44,898 nucleotides of DNA from Bifiguratus adelaidae (taxonomy: Eukaryota; Mucoromycota; Endogonomycetes; Endogonales): contig MVBO01000122.1 of NCBI GenBank assembly GCA_002261195.1, positions 1-44,898 of the forward strand. Reading direction: 5' to 3'. Below are positions 9,403 to 20,656 of the stretch, one piece after another; position 1 is the first letter of the stretch, and each line of letters opens with the position of its first letter. The position numbers and the translations under genes were made by a program. The notes under the pieces were generated by a model. The model ran no database searches. It was not told where the DNA came from and was given only the letters and a program-made list of their open reading frames with translations.

Positions 9403-11386
9403 ATGCATTTTTCTCCGTCATGCCGCGGATATCTACTTCTTCTGGCTCTATGTACTCTTTTAGGCGTTATAAACGCAGGACCTGCTGGAAAAGAAACAGC
9501 TCAACTGGCGCAAGGTACGGCAGCTCCGGCTGACCCGCCTGCCGACCCCAATGCACTTCCACCTGACGCTAGCCCAACCACTGACAGTCCTGCGCTCGCC
9601 ACGACACCGGCCAATAATGCCCCTGGGTCTCCAACGACAACAGATGCTCCGTTATCAACGAATGGCACTGGAATGAATGCCACAGGTAGGATTGCCCAAT
9701 GATGGCATTGTCGATTGGACGCTCACATGTCTACATAGCGAGTTTGATTCCCATATCGAGAGGACCCATTTCCACTATGCCTGCCATAAGGTCCCCGGCT
9801 GCTTCCAGTACGCCAACGGCATCCAATAACGTCACGTCAGGAATTCCATCGACGCCCAGTAAGGTTCTATCGCACTACTTCCACGAGTAACATCTAAATC
9901 TTTTAGTTCCACCTGTTGGAGGATACATTATAGGCGCTGGTGCAGCTTTTGCAGCCTTGCTAGATCTGATGGGGGGATACAAAATTATGGCTTACACTGG
10001 GTTCATTACTGGATTGCTGGCCTTTGGTATGCAAGAACTGGACGCAAAGAGACGAAGCTAAACTTTTCACACCACCAGGCATCATTTCGCTTGCAATTGT
10101 CCTTGCTGCAGAGGAGCACGCGACTCTTTCGCAAAGTTTGACGTGGGCCAATGTAGCCATTGTCCTCGTTGTTGGCATCCTGGGCGGTTTTTGCTTTCTC
10201 CATCCACGAAAGCTTCAATGGCATCTACGAGCTCATGATATGCTGGGGGCTGCTTTGGGAGGTTGCGCATTTGCTACCTGGGTATGTTGCTGGCAAACCG
10301 TGTCTGTTCTTGGCGGACGGGCTGCAATTATTGCCTTATTTTCGCTCGCTCCTGCGATTGAATCCATAAGACCAACCATTGTGCATCGTTATCTCATCAT
10401 TGTTTGCTGTGCAATGACTGGCGCTTTCTTCGTTATCTTTGGACTGGACACATTTGTAGCTTCTGGAATGACAATATCGGTGACCGCTGTCTTTGGGATG
10501 CCTTCATCGCCAAGCTTTCCGTCTATGTCTCTGGGATTGACGTTGGAGCTTGTAGCCGTTGGATTGCTTTTTGCCATTGGCTCCGTATACCAAGGTGCGT
10601 CTGTCATCTTAATTCAATTACTAGCTCGTTCTCTTTCTGACCTCAAAATTGACATTAGCTTTGATGCTGCGACAGCACATGCGGCATCGTGTTGATGACG
10701 CGGCAATCCTCGAGGCAAGCAAGCTTCCCGAACAGAACCCTTGGCGAATTGACCTTCCATCCTTGTCCCCTCGAAAGCCCAAAGAGATATCTGAGCTTCC
10801 CTTTGATCCCGCCTTACTAAGCGAGAAATTGGCCCCCTTGAGCGCCAATGGGGAGCCAGGTAAGGATGCCTTAGCTGCAGCCACAACTGGATCATCAAGT
10901 GCATCTGATGTTGTTAGCAACCGTGCAAAGAGTGTCATGGAAGAAGCAAGGAAATATTACAAAGGCAAGCGGCCATTGTCCATCAGCGAAGGTAGTGGAA
11001 CTTCTTCCACTTCTTGTCCATCGTCCTCGAGAAATTCGTCCACGCAAGAGGTTCCTCAAGTCCGTTCAAGAAGACAGCCTGTACCCTATCCGCCTCAGTT
11101 TGCCTTCAATTCTTGTTATTTCCCTCCCAATCCACAACATTTTGAACCTATGCGCCAATATCGACCTAGTCCACAACAAATGCGCCAACGCTGGAACGGT
11201 ATTTACTCACCTTCTTCCTATTACGGGTCGCCTCAGGCCAACACCAGGTCGCCGAATCCATTTGTGCCTTCCCCTTTTCCATCTCCACTTCACGAACGTT
11301 CAACCTTTGTTACATCCACCGAACGAAGAACGACGGAAATGAAAGACGCGGAGGGAAGTGGTCGTGAAGGACATGCTATTATCTAG
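9403..11386 (+). CDS. Secreted-signal multi-pass membrane protein, DUF4203/TMEM198-like
   Basis: Five exons (9403-9685, 9739-9858, 9907-10026, 10079-10594, 10659-11386; introns 48-64 nt) encode 588 aa. A signal peptide (residues 1-26, LLLLALCTLLGV core) precedes about 110 residues of Ala/Pro/Ser/Thr-rich linker with N-glycosylation sequons. Seven or so hydrophobic segments follow, with Gly-rich GGYIIGAGAAF, VVGILGGF and MLGAALGG turns, as in DUF4203/TMEM198-type proteins. The last 240 residues are a cytosolic, Ser/Pro/Gln-rich, probably disordered tail. Several exons are multiples of three and join smoothly across helices. Function in fungi is unknown. Animal TMEM198 has been linked to Wnt signalling, which does not transfer here. 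Confidence 0.83.
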
Positions 11387-11442
11387 GAGAAATGCTTGAA
11401 ACTGTACAGTGAGCGCAAAGCGTACTACAACACAATAGGATA

Positions 11443-12711
11443 CTATCGATATTGCTCTTTCAACACCGTGATCATCCTGTGCATGCTTCGTTTGATAATG
11501 CCTCCAATAAGTAGCGTAGCTGCGCCCGTGACGCCCCAAAACACATATGGCGTATGTTCGAGGCCGCTCGCCAAGTTCATGCCAAAAATACCGACAACGA
11601 AGGCACCTGCACCGAATCCCAGAGTTCCCATGGTCAATTTGAGTTCTAATAGGAGCAATTCATTGCGATTGGCGTCCAGAATGATGTTGACAATATCTTC
11701 CGTAGATTTCATGTTGGTGAGGAGGGTGGTGGCGAGGTTGGCGATTTCCTCAGTCTGTTTGAGATAGGATTCCAAAAGCAACTCAATCTCAGAATGCTGT
11801 GAGATGGACGGTGGCCTTCCTTCCTTTTTGGCTGTGAGATACATGGCGGCGAGGTCTTCATCTAGAGCGACATTTAAGTCTCGGCGCGATCAGGAAATTC
11901 CCCACTCACCTTGTTCCAACACTTCTTCCACGGCATCGCGAATTCGTAACACGTCTTTTTCAAATTGACTCATCTTTTTCGAGTATCTTAAGAGCTCCTT
12001 GAGTTTCTTTGCCGTGATCTTTTCTTCCAGATCGGAGAGCAATTGCTGGATCGACGGGGTGACCATCTCGATTTCTGTCTGTAATGAGGAGGTGACCGAG
12101 ATCAGGATGGCTTCGAGAGCGCGAAACTCAAAGGGGAGTGAACCGCTTTGACGCAGCCTCTCTTGTAAGTCGTAGATAAATAGACTTTGATTGTACGTCT
12201 CACTGCTGCCATAACTGTCAAATAACACAACTAGATCAGCCTTCACTAGTGCTCTGATGTGAGCAAGATTGACGAGGATCGCTTGCTCTCGCACAAGGAT
12301 GGCGGGTATCTGATTCACATAGTGCGTGTCAATCTTTCGTAAATCTCGTGGCTGCAAGCCATGTTGTGCGCAAAGCTCCGACTTTAGAAACTCGCCAGCT
12401 GTTGTCTTGACGGCACCTTGATGATTAAACTCTGTACATCGAAGCTTAATTTCGTTCTTTGCGGGCTTTGATACGAGCAACTTTGTCGGCTCTTCGTTCG
12501 CCTTGTCGTATCTATGCTCGTGTGTGGACCGTGACGTGACCACTGGCGCCCTCTGCGCGCCTCTCCAGTTCGAGAAATATCGAGTGCCCGAAACCGACAA
12601 TAATCCGACGTTTGACTTGCCTATTGTCGGGCAATCACTTCTATATGTGTTGGTTGATACTCTTGATACCGAACCTATCCTCCGCACTAGACAGCGTGTC
12701 CACATGTCCAT
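11443..12711 (-). CDS. MRS2: Mitochondrial inner-membrane Mg2+ channel Mrs2/Lpe10 (CorA family)
   Basis: Exons 12711-11910 and 11861-11443 (48-nt intron) give 406 aa. The N-terminus is Arg/Ser/Thr-rich without acidic residues for about 40 positions, a typical mitochondrial presequence. The matrix domain contains the family stretch RDLRKID...IPAILVREQAILVNL and a long helix ending in LEQDEDLAAMYLTAK, which is restored by splicing. The first pore helix ends in the diagnostic GMN motif (361-363); a second membrane segment (VFWGVTGAATLLIGGII) and a basic C-terminal tail follow. It forms a pentameric Mg2+ uptake channel. Yeast has the paralogues Mrs2 and Lpe10, which I cannot distinguish here. The gene is divergent from the MPP beta subunit, another mitochondrial gene, with only 109 bp between start codons. 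Confidence 0.93.
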
Positions 12712-12820
12712 CCTCACAGCGGCGAATGGAACACCAAGGCCGGCAAGATCACAAAATGAATTAAATTCGTAAATTTCAGACTGTAAACAAGAACCCTTCT
12801 CACCTCTTGATCGCTCTCTC
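12712..12820. promoter_or_regulatory. Bidirectional promoter of two mitochondrial genes
   Basis: A 109-bp interval separates the MRS2 and MPP-beta start codons. It has no TATA box and contains a pyrimidine-rich stretch just before the MPP ATG. Co-regulation of the two genes is inference from the layout. Confidence 0.5.
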
Positions 12821-14424
12821 ATGGCCGCTAGATTACTCTTGTCTAATGCTCTAAAGGCTCGCTCTGGTGCTTCCAAGCAAGTAAGTAGGGTTGGATAATG
12901 GTGTACCTGCGGTCTGTGTCACTCGGATGATTGTCATCGAGTGACTTTTGCCGGAAAATGTTCGCATGACGATGCAACAACATGGACTCAATGGAACCCG
13001 GTTTTTGCCCTGTAGTTGGTTCGCCCTTTGGCCACAACCACCTCCTTGTATCCCACGACCAAGACTACTACCCTCTCGAATGGTCTTACGGTCGCCACAG
13101 AAACAAACCCCACAGCTCAAACAGCTACTGTCGGTGTCTGGATTGATGCCGGTTCTCGTGCTGAAAATGCAAAGAACAATGGATCCGCTCACTTTTTGGA
13201 GCACATGGCTTTCAAGGTAGGTTCAACTTAACCGTTTAGCGAGAGCTTCTTCCTCATATGCATCATCAGGGTACAAAGAAGCGATCTCAACGCGATTTGG
13301 AGCTCGAGGTAGAGAACCTCGGTGCTCACTTGAATGCTTATACCTCTCGGGAACAAACCGTTTACTATGCCAAAGCATTCAAGAACGATGTTCCTCGAGC
13401 TGTTGAGATCCTTTCCGATATCCTTCAAAACTCCAACCTCGACAAGCAAGCCATCGAACGCGAGCGTGATGTCATCTTGAGGGAATCTGAGGAAGTCAAC
13501 AAGCTCATGGACGAAGTTGTCTTTGATCACTTGCACGCCACTGCCTACCAAGGCGAGTCTCTTGGCCGGACTATCCTCGGACCCCGCGAGAACATTGAGT
13601 CTTTGACTCGCGAAGATCTCGAAAACTACATCAAGACCAACTACAAGGCCGACCGTATGGTCCTCGTTGGTGCTGGTGCTGTTGATCACGATGCTCTCGT
13701 CAAATTGGCCGAGCAACAGTTTGGCAACTTGACCACTTCTGCCAACCCCCTGAAGCTCGGCACTCCTTCCACCGCCAAGCCCAGCTTCACTGGATCAGAA
13801 ATCCGTCTTCGTGATGACACCGTTCCCCAAGCCCACATTGCTATCGCTGTTGAAGGCTGTGGTTGGACCTCGCCCGATTACTATTCCATGCTCGTTTTGC
13901 AATCCATCGTTGGATCTTGGGATCGTACCCTCGGAGCTTCATCTCACTTGTCGTCCCGCTTGTCCACCATCGTGTCCAAGAACCAGCTTGCAAACTCTTT
14001 CATGTCTTTCAACACTTCATATACCGACACCGGTTTGTGGGGCATCTACATGGTCACCGAGAACAAGGACCAAATTGACGATCTAGTCCACTTTACACAA
14101 GCCGAATGGGCACGCCTCTCCATCTCTGTCACTGAGGGTGAAGTTGAGCGTGCTAAGCAGCAATTGAAGGCTTCCCTTCTCCTCGGATTGGACGGCACCA
14201 CAGCCGTCGCCGAGGACATTGGCCGTCAAATGGTCACCACCGGCAAGCGATTGTCACCTCAAGAAGTAGAAGCTGCCGTGAACGCTGTCACGGTGAAAGA
14301 TGTACGACGTGTTGCCGGCGAGTATTTGTGGGATAAGGAGGTGGCCGTGGTCGGTGGCGGACCCATCGAATGCTTGACCGATTACAATCGTGTACGCGGC
14401 AACATGTCATACAACCGATACTAA
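12821..14424 (+). CDS. MAS1: Mitochondrial processing peptidase beta subunit
   Basis: Catalytic subunit of the matrix peptidase that removes presequences from imported proteins. Exons 12821-12880, 13016-13216 and 13270-14424 give 471 aa, normal length. The first exon encodes a presequence-like [16 protein letters not shown]. The inverted zinc-binding motif HxxEH appears as HFLEH (about 79-83) in [15 protein letters not shown], interrupted after FK by an intron. The distal zinc ligand lies in the [21 protein letters not shown] region. The second M16 half contains the [20 protein letters not shown] block typical of MPP-beta and of complex III core 1. The intact HxxEH argues for the peptidase rather than an inactive core protein. 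Codon use is strongly biased to C-ending codons, suggesting high expression. Confidence 0.95.
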
Positions 14425-14573
14425 ACGCGACATTTGGCCATTGCACAATCACTAAAAGAGTCATACCATTCTCTGGTCACCATGTATGGTTGAAATCTTT
14501 CATAAACGCACATTTTGATGAAGTCGAGAGATTTTTGATTTTATTGCATCATGCCTACATGTCGTCGAGGACT

Positions 14574-14995
14574 CTATTCCTCATCGTCCTCCTCCTCATC
14601 CTCTTGACCAGCAATGTTGTAGTATCTCAACTCGAAGGTTTGCTTATCAGAAGCAATCACACGAAGCCAGTCCCGAAGTTGATGCTTCTTCAAGAACTTC
14701 TTTGTCAAGTACTTGAGGTATCGCTTGGAGAAGTCGGTGTTGGCGGTCACAGTGATCTTTCCATCGCCAGAGCGAGCAATGGTGACAACATCACCAAGGT
14801 TGTTGGTGCGGCCCTGAACCTTGATGCGATCATGCAAGAACTTTTCCTGCATCCGAACGTCAGCTAAGCCACTCAACGATCATGTCATCTACCTACAAAT
14901 GCAGCAGCATCAAAGATCTTGTCTCCAGCAGGACCGGAGCAGTCAATGACAAACTTGTGCTGGACCTTCTTTCCCTTGGCAGCGACAGCAGGCAT
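14574..14995 (-). CDS. RPL22: 60S ribosomal protein eL22
   Basis: Exons 14995-14897 and 14846-14574 (50-nt intron) give 123 aa, as expected for eL22. The protein starts [15 protein letters not shown] and contains the family core [27 protein letters not shown] and ELRYYNIAG, ending in the usual acidic tail (EDEEEDDEE). Two acceptors compete: a TTAG near 14880 and the CAG at 14849-14847. Only the latter yields the conserved [15 protein letters not shown] junction. Upstream of the ATG the coding strand carries a CT-rich run (15021-15035 region), reminiscent of the pyrimidine leaders of ribosomal protein genes. The gene is divergent from the chitin synthase and convergent with MPP-beta (150 bp between ends). 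Confidence 0.95.
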
Positions 14996-15337
14996 GATGA
15001 GCACACGTAAGTAATATAGAGAGAGAGAGAAGGAAACGTCGCATCGAAGCCATCGCCCAAAAAGGGGACTCGGCAAATGATGACGTAGACGCCCTATTCT
15101 TAGTGCAGCTCAGCCCATGGTGGCTTTCCAGGAGCTCGTGTGATCCTATATAAAGGGAGTCACTCTATCGTTGCGCCTCCCATTGCTGGGTATCTCTATA
15201 TCTCGCTAGCTATTTACTGCGCAGATATATTGCGGACAAACAGCATAACCTCGGCGTAACACCGTGTCCAAAAACGGCATTCAAATAATTAACCTCAAGC
15301 CCGCATTCAATACCCCTTCCTTCTTCTCTCTCGTATC
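14996..15337. promoter_or_regulatory. Divergent promoter RPL22/chitin synthase with TATA box
   Basis: The 342-bp interval holds a TATATAAA at 15147-15154, about 185 bp before the chitin synthase ATG. A GA repeat around 15018-15034 reads as a CT tract on the RPL22 coding strand. A CT-rich run sits directly before the chitin synthase ATG (15320-15334). Confidence 0.5.
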
Positions 15338-18117
15338 ATGTATCAGCCTCCACCCCCCGAGCATGAGCAACCTTATCCAGAGAGGGATCAGTATCCTTTG
15401 CAGGATACGCAGTTCCATCCACAAGCCATGAACCGTTCCACGTCCTACAACGCTGATCCATATGGAGATGAAGAAGCGCCTTACAACGACCACATGGATA
15501 TGCCTCTATTGCCTCCTTCTGGTGCACCGCCCATTTCCTACCAGTTGCAGGAAACCTATGCACAACCCCAACCGCCATCTGTTCACTTCGGGCCTGGCGG
15601 ACAGCCTGTCGGTACCCCAGGGGGTATGGGTATCTATCCTGGACCGGATCCAGGCAGCTTTCCTTCGCCTGGTCCGCATTTTGGCGAGGCTCCTCGTCGT
15701 CAACCGCGTCGATACAAGACAACGAAGCGTGTTGAATTGGTAGGAGGCAACCTTGTGCTCGATTGTCCGGTGCCGACCAAGTTTTTGCAAGCAGTCTCGC
15801 GCAAAGGCGATAAGGAATTTACGCACATGCGTTATACGGCAGCCACGTGTGATCCTAGTGAATTCGTCAAGGAGGGCTTTACCTTGCGTCAACAGCTCAT
15901 GCGTCGTAGCACCGAGCTCTTCATTGTCATGACCATGTACAATGTAGGTCAAAACACACGCCACCGTGATCGGACAGTACTGACATGCCTGGTAACTTAG
16001 GAGGACGAAATTCTCTTTACGCGGACCATGCATGGCGTTATGAAGAACATTTCGCATCTCTGTACGCGCACGCGATCGCGTACCTGGGGTGCTAAAGGCT
16101 GGGAAAAGGTGGTTGTCTGTATCGTTTCGGACGGTCGTTCCAAGATCAACCCTCGAACGTTGAGCGTCTTGGCTGCCATGGGTGTCTATCAGGAGGGCAT
16201 TGCCAAAAACGTCTTCAACGGCAAGCCTGTCACAGCCCACATCTACGAGGTAAGTCCGGCCCGAAGTTCAGGGTGAAACATGTCTCATTTTATCGGGTCG
16301 CTAGTACACCACACAATTGTCTGTGGATCCTGATCTCAAGTTCAAGGGAGCGGACAAGGATATCGTGCCTTGCCAGATTCTCTTTTGTCTCAAGGAAAAG
16401 AACGCGAAGAAAATTAACTCACATCGTTGGTTCTTCCAAGCTTTTGGTCCCATCATTCAACCCAATGTGTGCGTGCTGTTGGATGTGGGTACACGACCAG
16501 GTCACACCAGTATCTACCACTTGTGGAAGGCCTTCGATATCAATTCCAACGTCGCCGGTGCCTGTGGTGAGATTCGTGCCATGTCCGGCCCCGGAGGTAT
16601 CAACTTGTTGAACCCACTTGTGGCTGGCCAGAACTTTGAGTACAAAATGTCTAACATCTTGGACAAACCGCTTGAATCTGTCTTTGGTTACATTTCCGTC
16701 TTGCCCGGTGCTTTCTCGGCCTACCGTTTCGTCGCGCTTCAAAATGACGAAAAAGGTGAAGGTCCATTGCAAAAGTACTTCTTGGGTGAAACCCAGCACG
16801 GTGGTGATGCCGATATTTTCACCGCCAACATGTATTTGGCGGAAGATCGTATCTTGTGTTTCGAATTGGTCGCCAAACGTAACGCTGCCTGGTTGCTTCA
16901 CTACGTCAGCTCTGCATATGGTGAAACGGATGTGCCTGATCAAGTTCCTGAATTCATCTCTCAGCGTCGTCGATGGCTCAATGGCTCCTTCTTTGCCGGT
17001 GTCTACGCCTTGTGGCATTTCATGTCTCTCTTCCGGTCCGACCACAACCTCTTCCGCAAGATCATGTTGCTCATTGAAGACTTTTACCAGACATTTAATC
17101 TCATCTTTTCTTGGTTCGCTATTGTAAGTCATTGGACCCTTGGCAAACCACGACGCTTACTGACTGCTTTATCAGGGTAACTTTTACTTGACCTTCTTTA
17201 TCTTAACGCGCGCTTTGGCTCAAGATATCCCCAACCAACCACTACCTTTCTCAGCTTCTGTGGGCAATGCATTGCACGAATTCCTCAACTATGTTTACTG
17301 TCTGCTTATTGTCATTCAGTTCATCATGGCCATGGGTAACCGACCTCAAGGATCCAAGTGGGCATACATTGCCAGTATGGTCTTCTTTGCACTCCTGATG
17401 GGTTACATGCTCTTTTGTGCCGCTTGGCTCACGTACCTTGGTATCAATACTGCATTGCAAGAGGCCGATGGCAGCGGTGCTTCCCGCGTCATTACCCTAC
17501 TCGGTCAATCGACCTTCCGTGATATCATCATCTCGCTGGCCTCGACCTACGTCATGTACTTTGTCGCCAGTTTCATGTTCTTTGATCCTTGGCACATGTT
17601 CACCTCCTTCATTCAGTACCTCTTCTTGACGCCCAGTTACACCAACATTCTCAACATTTACGCCTTTTGTAATACGCACGATGTCAGTTGGGGTACAAAG
17701 GGAGATACTGGTGTTGCCACAGATCTCGGTGTTGTCGCTTCCAAGAAGGATGACAAGGGTAATCACACGGTCGAATTGACCTTGCCCACCGAACAAAAGG
17801 ATCTTAATGCCGCTTACGAGGAAGCTTGCTTGGACTTGCAAAAGAAGGTCCCCGAAGTCCACCAAAAGCGCGATGCCAAAACCAAGCAAGAGGATTACTA
17901 CAAGGCTTTCCGTACACGACTGGTGGTATCTTGGATTGTGAGCAACATGATCCTTGTTGCCGTCATCACCAATGCCAGCATCTTTGGTTGGTTTGGCGAC
18001 ATCAATACCCGTGGATCTGTCTATCTCGGTGTCATTTTGTGGAGTGTGGCCGCTCTTTCGGCTTTCCGATTCTGCGGTGCCATGACCTACTTGATCCTCC
18101 GCATCTTTACAGGATAA
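15338..18117 (+). CDS. CHS: Chitin synthase, division 1 (class I/II type)
   Basis: Processive GT2 enzyme that makes chitin from UDP-GlcNAc at the plasma membrane. Exons 15338-15943, 16001-16249, 16305-17123 and 17176-18117 give 871 aa, typical of division 1. The first 130 residues are a Pro/Gln/Tyr-rich disordered tail. The catalytic region includes [57 protein letters not shown], the [11 protein letters not shown] loop and the signature QRRRW (505-509). At least six transmembrane segments follow, with a family-typical [11 protein letters not shown] loop and the [20 protein letters not shown] segment. It lacks the myosin and cytochrome b5 domains of division 2 enzymes. Class I versus II cannot be settled without a tree. 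No broken motif seen. Confidence 0.96.
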
Positions 18118-18237
18118 ACATGCGTCTATTGAGGGCAGAATGGGCTGGGACCTCCCCTATATTTACTCTGGAATATTGTATCCTTTTTACCATTTTTATA
18201 TCACCTGAAAAGAACTCCTTCTCTTTACCGTTCCATA

Positions 18238-19048
18238 ATGCCCAACAAACTCACATTCAAAGGCGATGACAAGCACAAGAAAAAGAAAAAGAGAAAGGCT
18301 GATACGTTCGACGAAGACAAGGAAACAAATGGCACTGACGAAGGCTGGGTCCCCGCCACTGCCCTCGATGATCTCGTTGGTCCCCTCTTTCTCACCTTTG
18401 CTTCCGACCCGCCCACATGTCTCTGCACCGATGACCAAGACCGCCTCCTAATGTACCCTCTTCCCGATCCCGATCTTCCTGAACCTCAAGTCGTTCAACA
18501 AGTTTTTGTGGGAACGCGTATCGTTGGTTCCTCCTCTGCCTTTTCCTTCAAGACCGCCGATGGCAAGTACCTCTCCGCCGACAAATTCGGTGTCGTGAGT
18601 GCCGACAAGGAAGCCATTGGACCCCTGGAAGCCTGGGAACCCAGTATCCACGATGCAGGCGTCAGTCTGGCTGCATCCTCGGGCAAGTTTTTGAGTGTGG
18701 ATGAGATCGCAGGTGGTGGTATGCGTGCCCGCGCCGATGCGGAGTCGATTGGGTTTAACGAGACGTTGAGGGTGTATTGTCAAGCCAGATTGAAAAAGAA
18801 GCAAAGGGTGAGCAAGAAGGAGGTCAAGGATGCCAAGAATGTGGAGTTGGATAACATGTAAGTGATCATGTGCATGAAGCGATGTACGCTGATAGGACGT
18901 TAGTAAGCGGTATCAAGCCTGGGGTGGTAAGCTCAAGCTTAAAGACAAAGATGTGGCGGAATTGCACAAGGCAAAGAAACAAGGCAATTTTGCGGAAGCC
19001 ATGCTGGATCGTCGAGAAAAGCTCAAGGCGGATCGTTATTGTAAATAG
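18238..19048 (+). CDS. FRG1: FRG1-like protein (beta-trefoil, RNA/actin-associated)
   Basis: Exons 18238-18857 and 18904-19048 (46-nt intron) give 254 aa, matching FRG1 (about 258). The N-terminus is a Lys-rich nuclear localisation tract (KHKKKKKRK). The middle is a fascin-like beta-trefoil, with repeats such as FKTADGKYLSADKFGVVSA and AASSGKFLSVDE. The C-terminus is a basic KKKQRVSKKEVKDAKNVE segment followed after the intron by KRYQAWGGKLKLKDKD. Animal FRG1 is nuclear/nucleolar and associates with spliceosomes and F-actin. The gene lies 120 bp downstream of the chitin synthase in the same direction and is convergent with the mannosyltransferase. Confidence 0.9.
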
Positions 19049-19193
19049 ATTTCATTCACAAAGTACAGATATCAGAACGTTCTCGTTACATGGCTTTTGG
19101 TAGACGTGCTCTAGAAGAAAATGAGGGGGGAATGTCAAATGATTTACGTTGGTACCGCTCTGGCAACGCAACCGAGAGATGTTGAAAAGGTGT

Positions 19194-20475
19194 TTACAAG
19201 TCTGCCCAGAACTTGGCGCAGCTGTAAGGGTGATGGTCAAAGTTTTCTTCCGGTCGACACGCGCACTTTTTCCAGGCATCGTTACCAACTGGACAATGAA
19301 GGAATTGCGGTGGAACCCGGTATCCAATCTCGTCAAAGTGGTGGATTTGGTCCTTGGTGAGAAAGAGGGAAGCAGCCAGGGTATGGACGACGGGATCACC
19401 CCTAGATTTTGCGCGGAGACCATGAGCATATATACGGCATCCTACGCTTAGCGTTTACACCTACCATCGCTCATAAAAGAAGCCACCATTCTTGTCGAGC
19501 ATCTCGAAATATTGAAGATACTCGGGACTTCGGAAATAGGACAAATCAGCCAGCTGGAAATTGCTCCAAAAGTGACAGCGGTTGTAGCCGCCATCCTCAG
19601 ACAGTATAAACTTGCCGATGCTGTTCTTCTTGCCCCATGTAATCTGACTGGATCCCGCATAGCTCTCTGCAAACTCCACCGTCATGGGCCAGATGGACTG
19701 CACCTTCTCTTCATACTCGTATAGCGAGGTGGAAAAGGACAGTTTCTTTCCATGCTCCCGCATAAAGACGAAAGGATCAAAGTCAATAGGGCAGAGGTAC
19801 TCTGAACCAGCCTCTATACGCCAGTACCAGTCCAAATCCTTGAGCAATGGATGCCTATAAATTCACGTTCAATGAGAAAAAACACCTTACAGGTTATAGA
19901 CAAATTGATGAAACGCACCTAAAGATAAACCCCGACATGAAGCGAGACTCCATCCTCGCCTCGAAGTTGTTGCCAAACTCGAGCTCAGGTTTGCCAAGAG
20001 AGTTGAGATCAATCTTGCTCTGATCAATCCACGACGGAATACCGTAACCGGTGCTATTGTCCACCTTGCCAAAGAGCACCGTGGAAGTCTTGGCAATGGC
20101 CTGCGTCAACTCTTTGAACTCGTCGCTCAAGTCTTCATCCGACAGAATGATGTATGGATAGTGAATCCGACTGTTGAAAGAATCCTCCAAGTCCCGCATG
20201 GTCTGTCTAAGCCGACCTAGCGAACCAGTGTCGCCTCTCACAAAGGTGACGAAAGCAGCCGAAAACTCTGGGTGGTGAGGCTGATAAACGGTCTCCGGAG
20301 GTTCATACTCATACTTGTTCTCCACTTTGATGGGTGCTACCGGTGTCTTGGGCTGTACAGCTGCAGAGGATGACGAGAAGCCGTTGTAGATGTGATAAAA
20401 GATGTAGAGACTTGTCATTGACAAGCAACCAATCAGCAATATCTTTGCCGATGGCTTGAGGAAGATTTGTCCCAT
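19194..20475 (-). CDS. KRE2: Golgi alpha-1,2-mannosyltransferase, GT15 (Kre2/Mnt1 family)
   Basis: Adds alpha-1,2-mannose to O- and N-linked glycans in the Golgi. Exons 20475-19919, 19854-19465 and 19401-19194 (introns 64 and 63 nt) give 384 aa. It is a type II membrane protein: a short cytosolic tail, one signal anchor (about residues 11-29, ILLIGCLSMTSLYIFYHIY) and a stem. The catalytic domain has family blocks AAFVTFVRGDTGSLGRLRQTM, YPYIILSDEDL, SGFIFRHPLLKDLDWYWRIE (restored by splicing), CPIDFDPFVFM, YNRCHFWSNFQLADLSYFRS, GFFYERWGDPVVHTLAASLF and C-terminal CPVGNDAWKKCACRPE. The last exon reads through HHPYSCAKFWADL to a TAA. Which of the several fungal KTR/KRE2 paralogues this is cannot be told. 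Confidence 0.94.
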
Positions 20476-20656
20476 TGCTCTGTCTGCTCTACCCTACAGG
20501 AGATAGCAGGGAAAGCAAAGAGAAGAGGAGACAAAGAAGAAGAAAAGAGTGTGAGTGTGTGTGTGAGAAAGAGAAGGAGCGGGTGTGAAGCAAAGCAGGC
20601 TGAAAAGGAGGGGCAATTTTGCCATCGACGTCATCTTTGTTCCTTCTTGCTGGCTA
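20476..20656. promoter_or_regulatory. Divergent promoter with polypurine and GT tract
   Basis: 181 bp between the mannosyltransferase and PP4c start codons. It contains a long run of almost only A/G on the plus strand (about 20511-20590), interrupted by a short GT repeat (20550-20563). On the mannosyltransferase coding strand this is a CT-rich leader. No TATA box is visible. Confidence 0.45.

Noticed and set aside
14996-15076. Upstream extension of RPL22
   Set aside because: The conserved eL22 start is at 14995; the upstream part covers the CT-rich leader and begins without an ATG.
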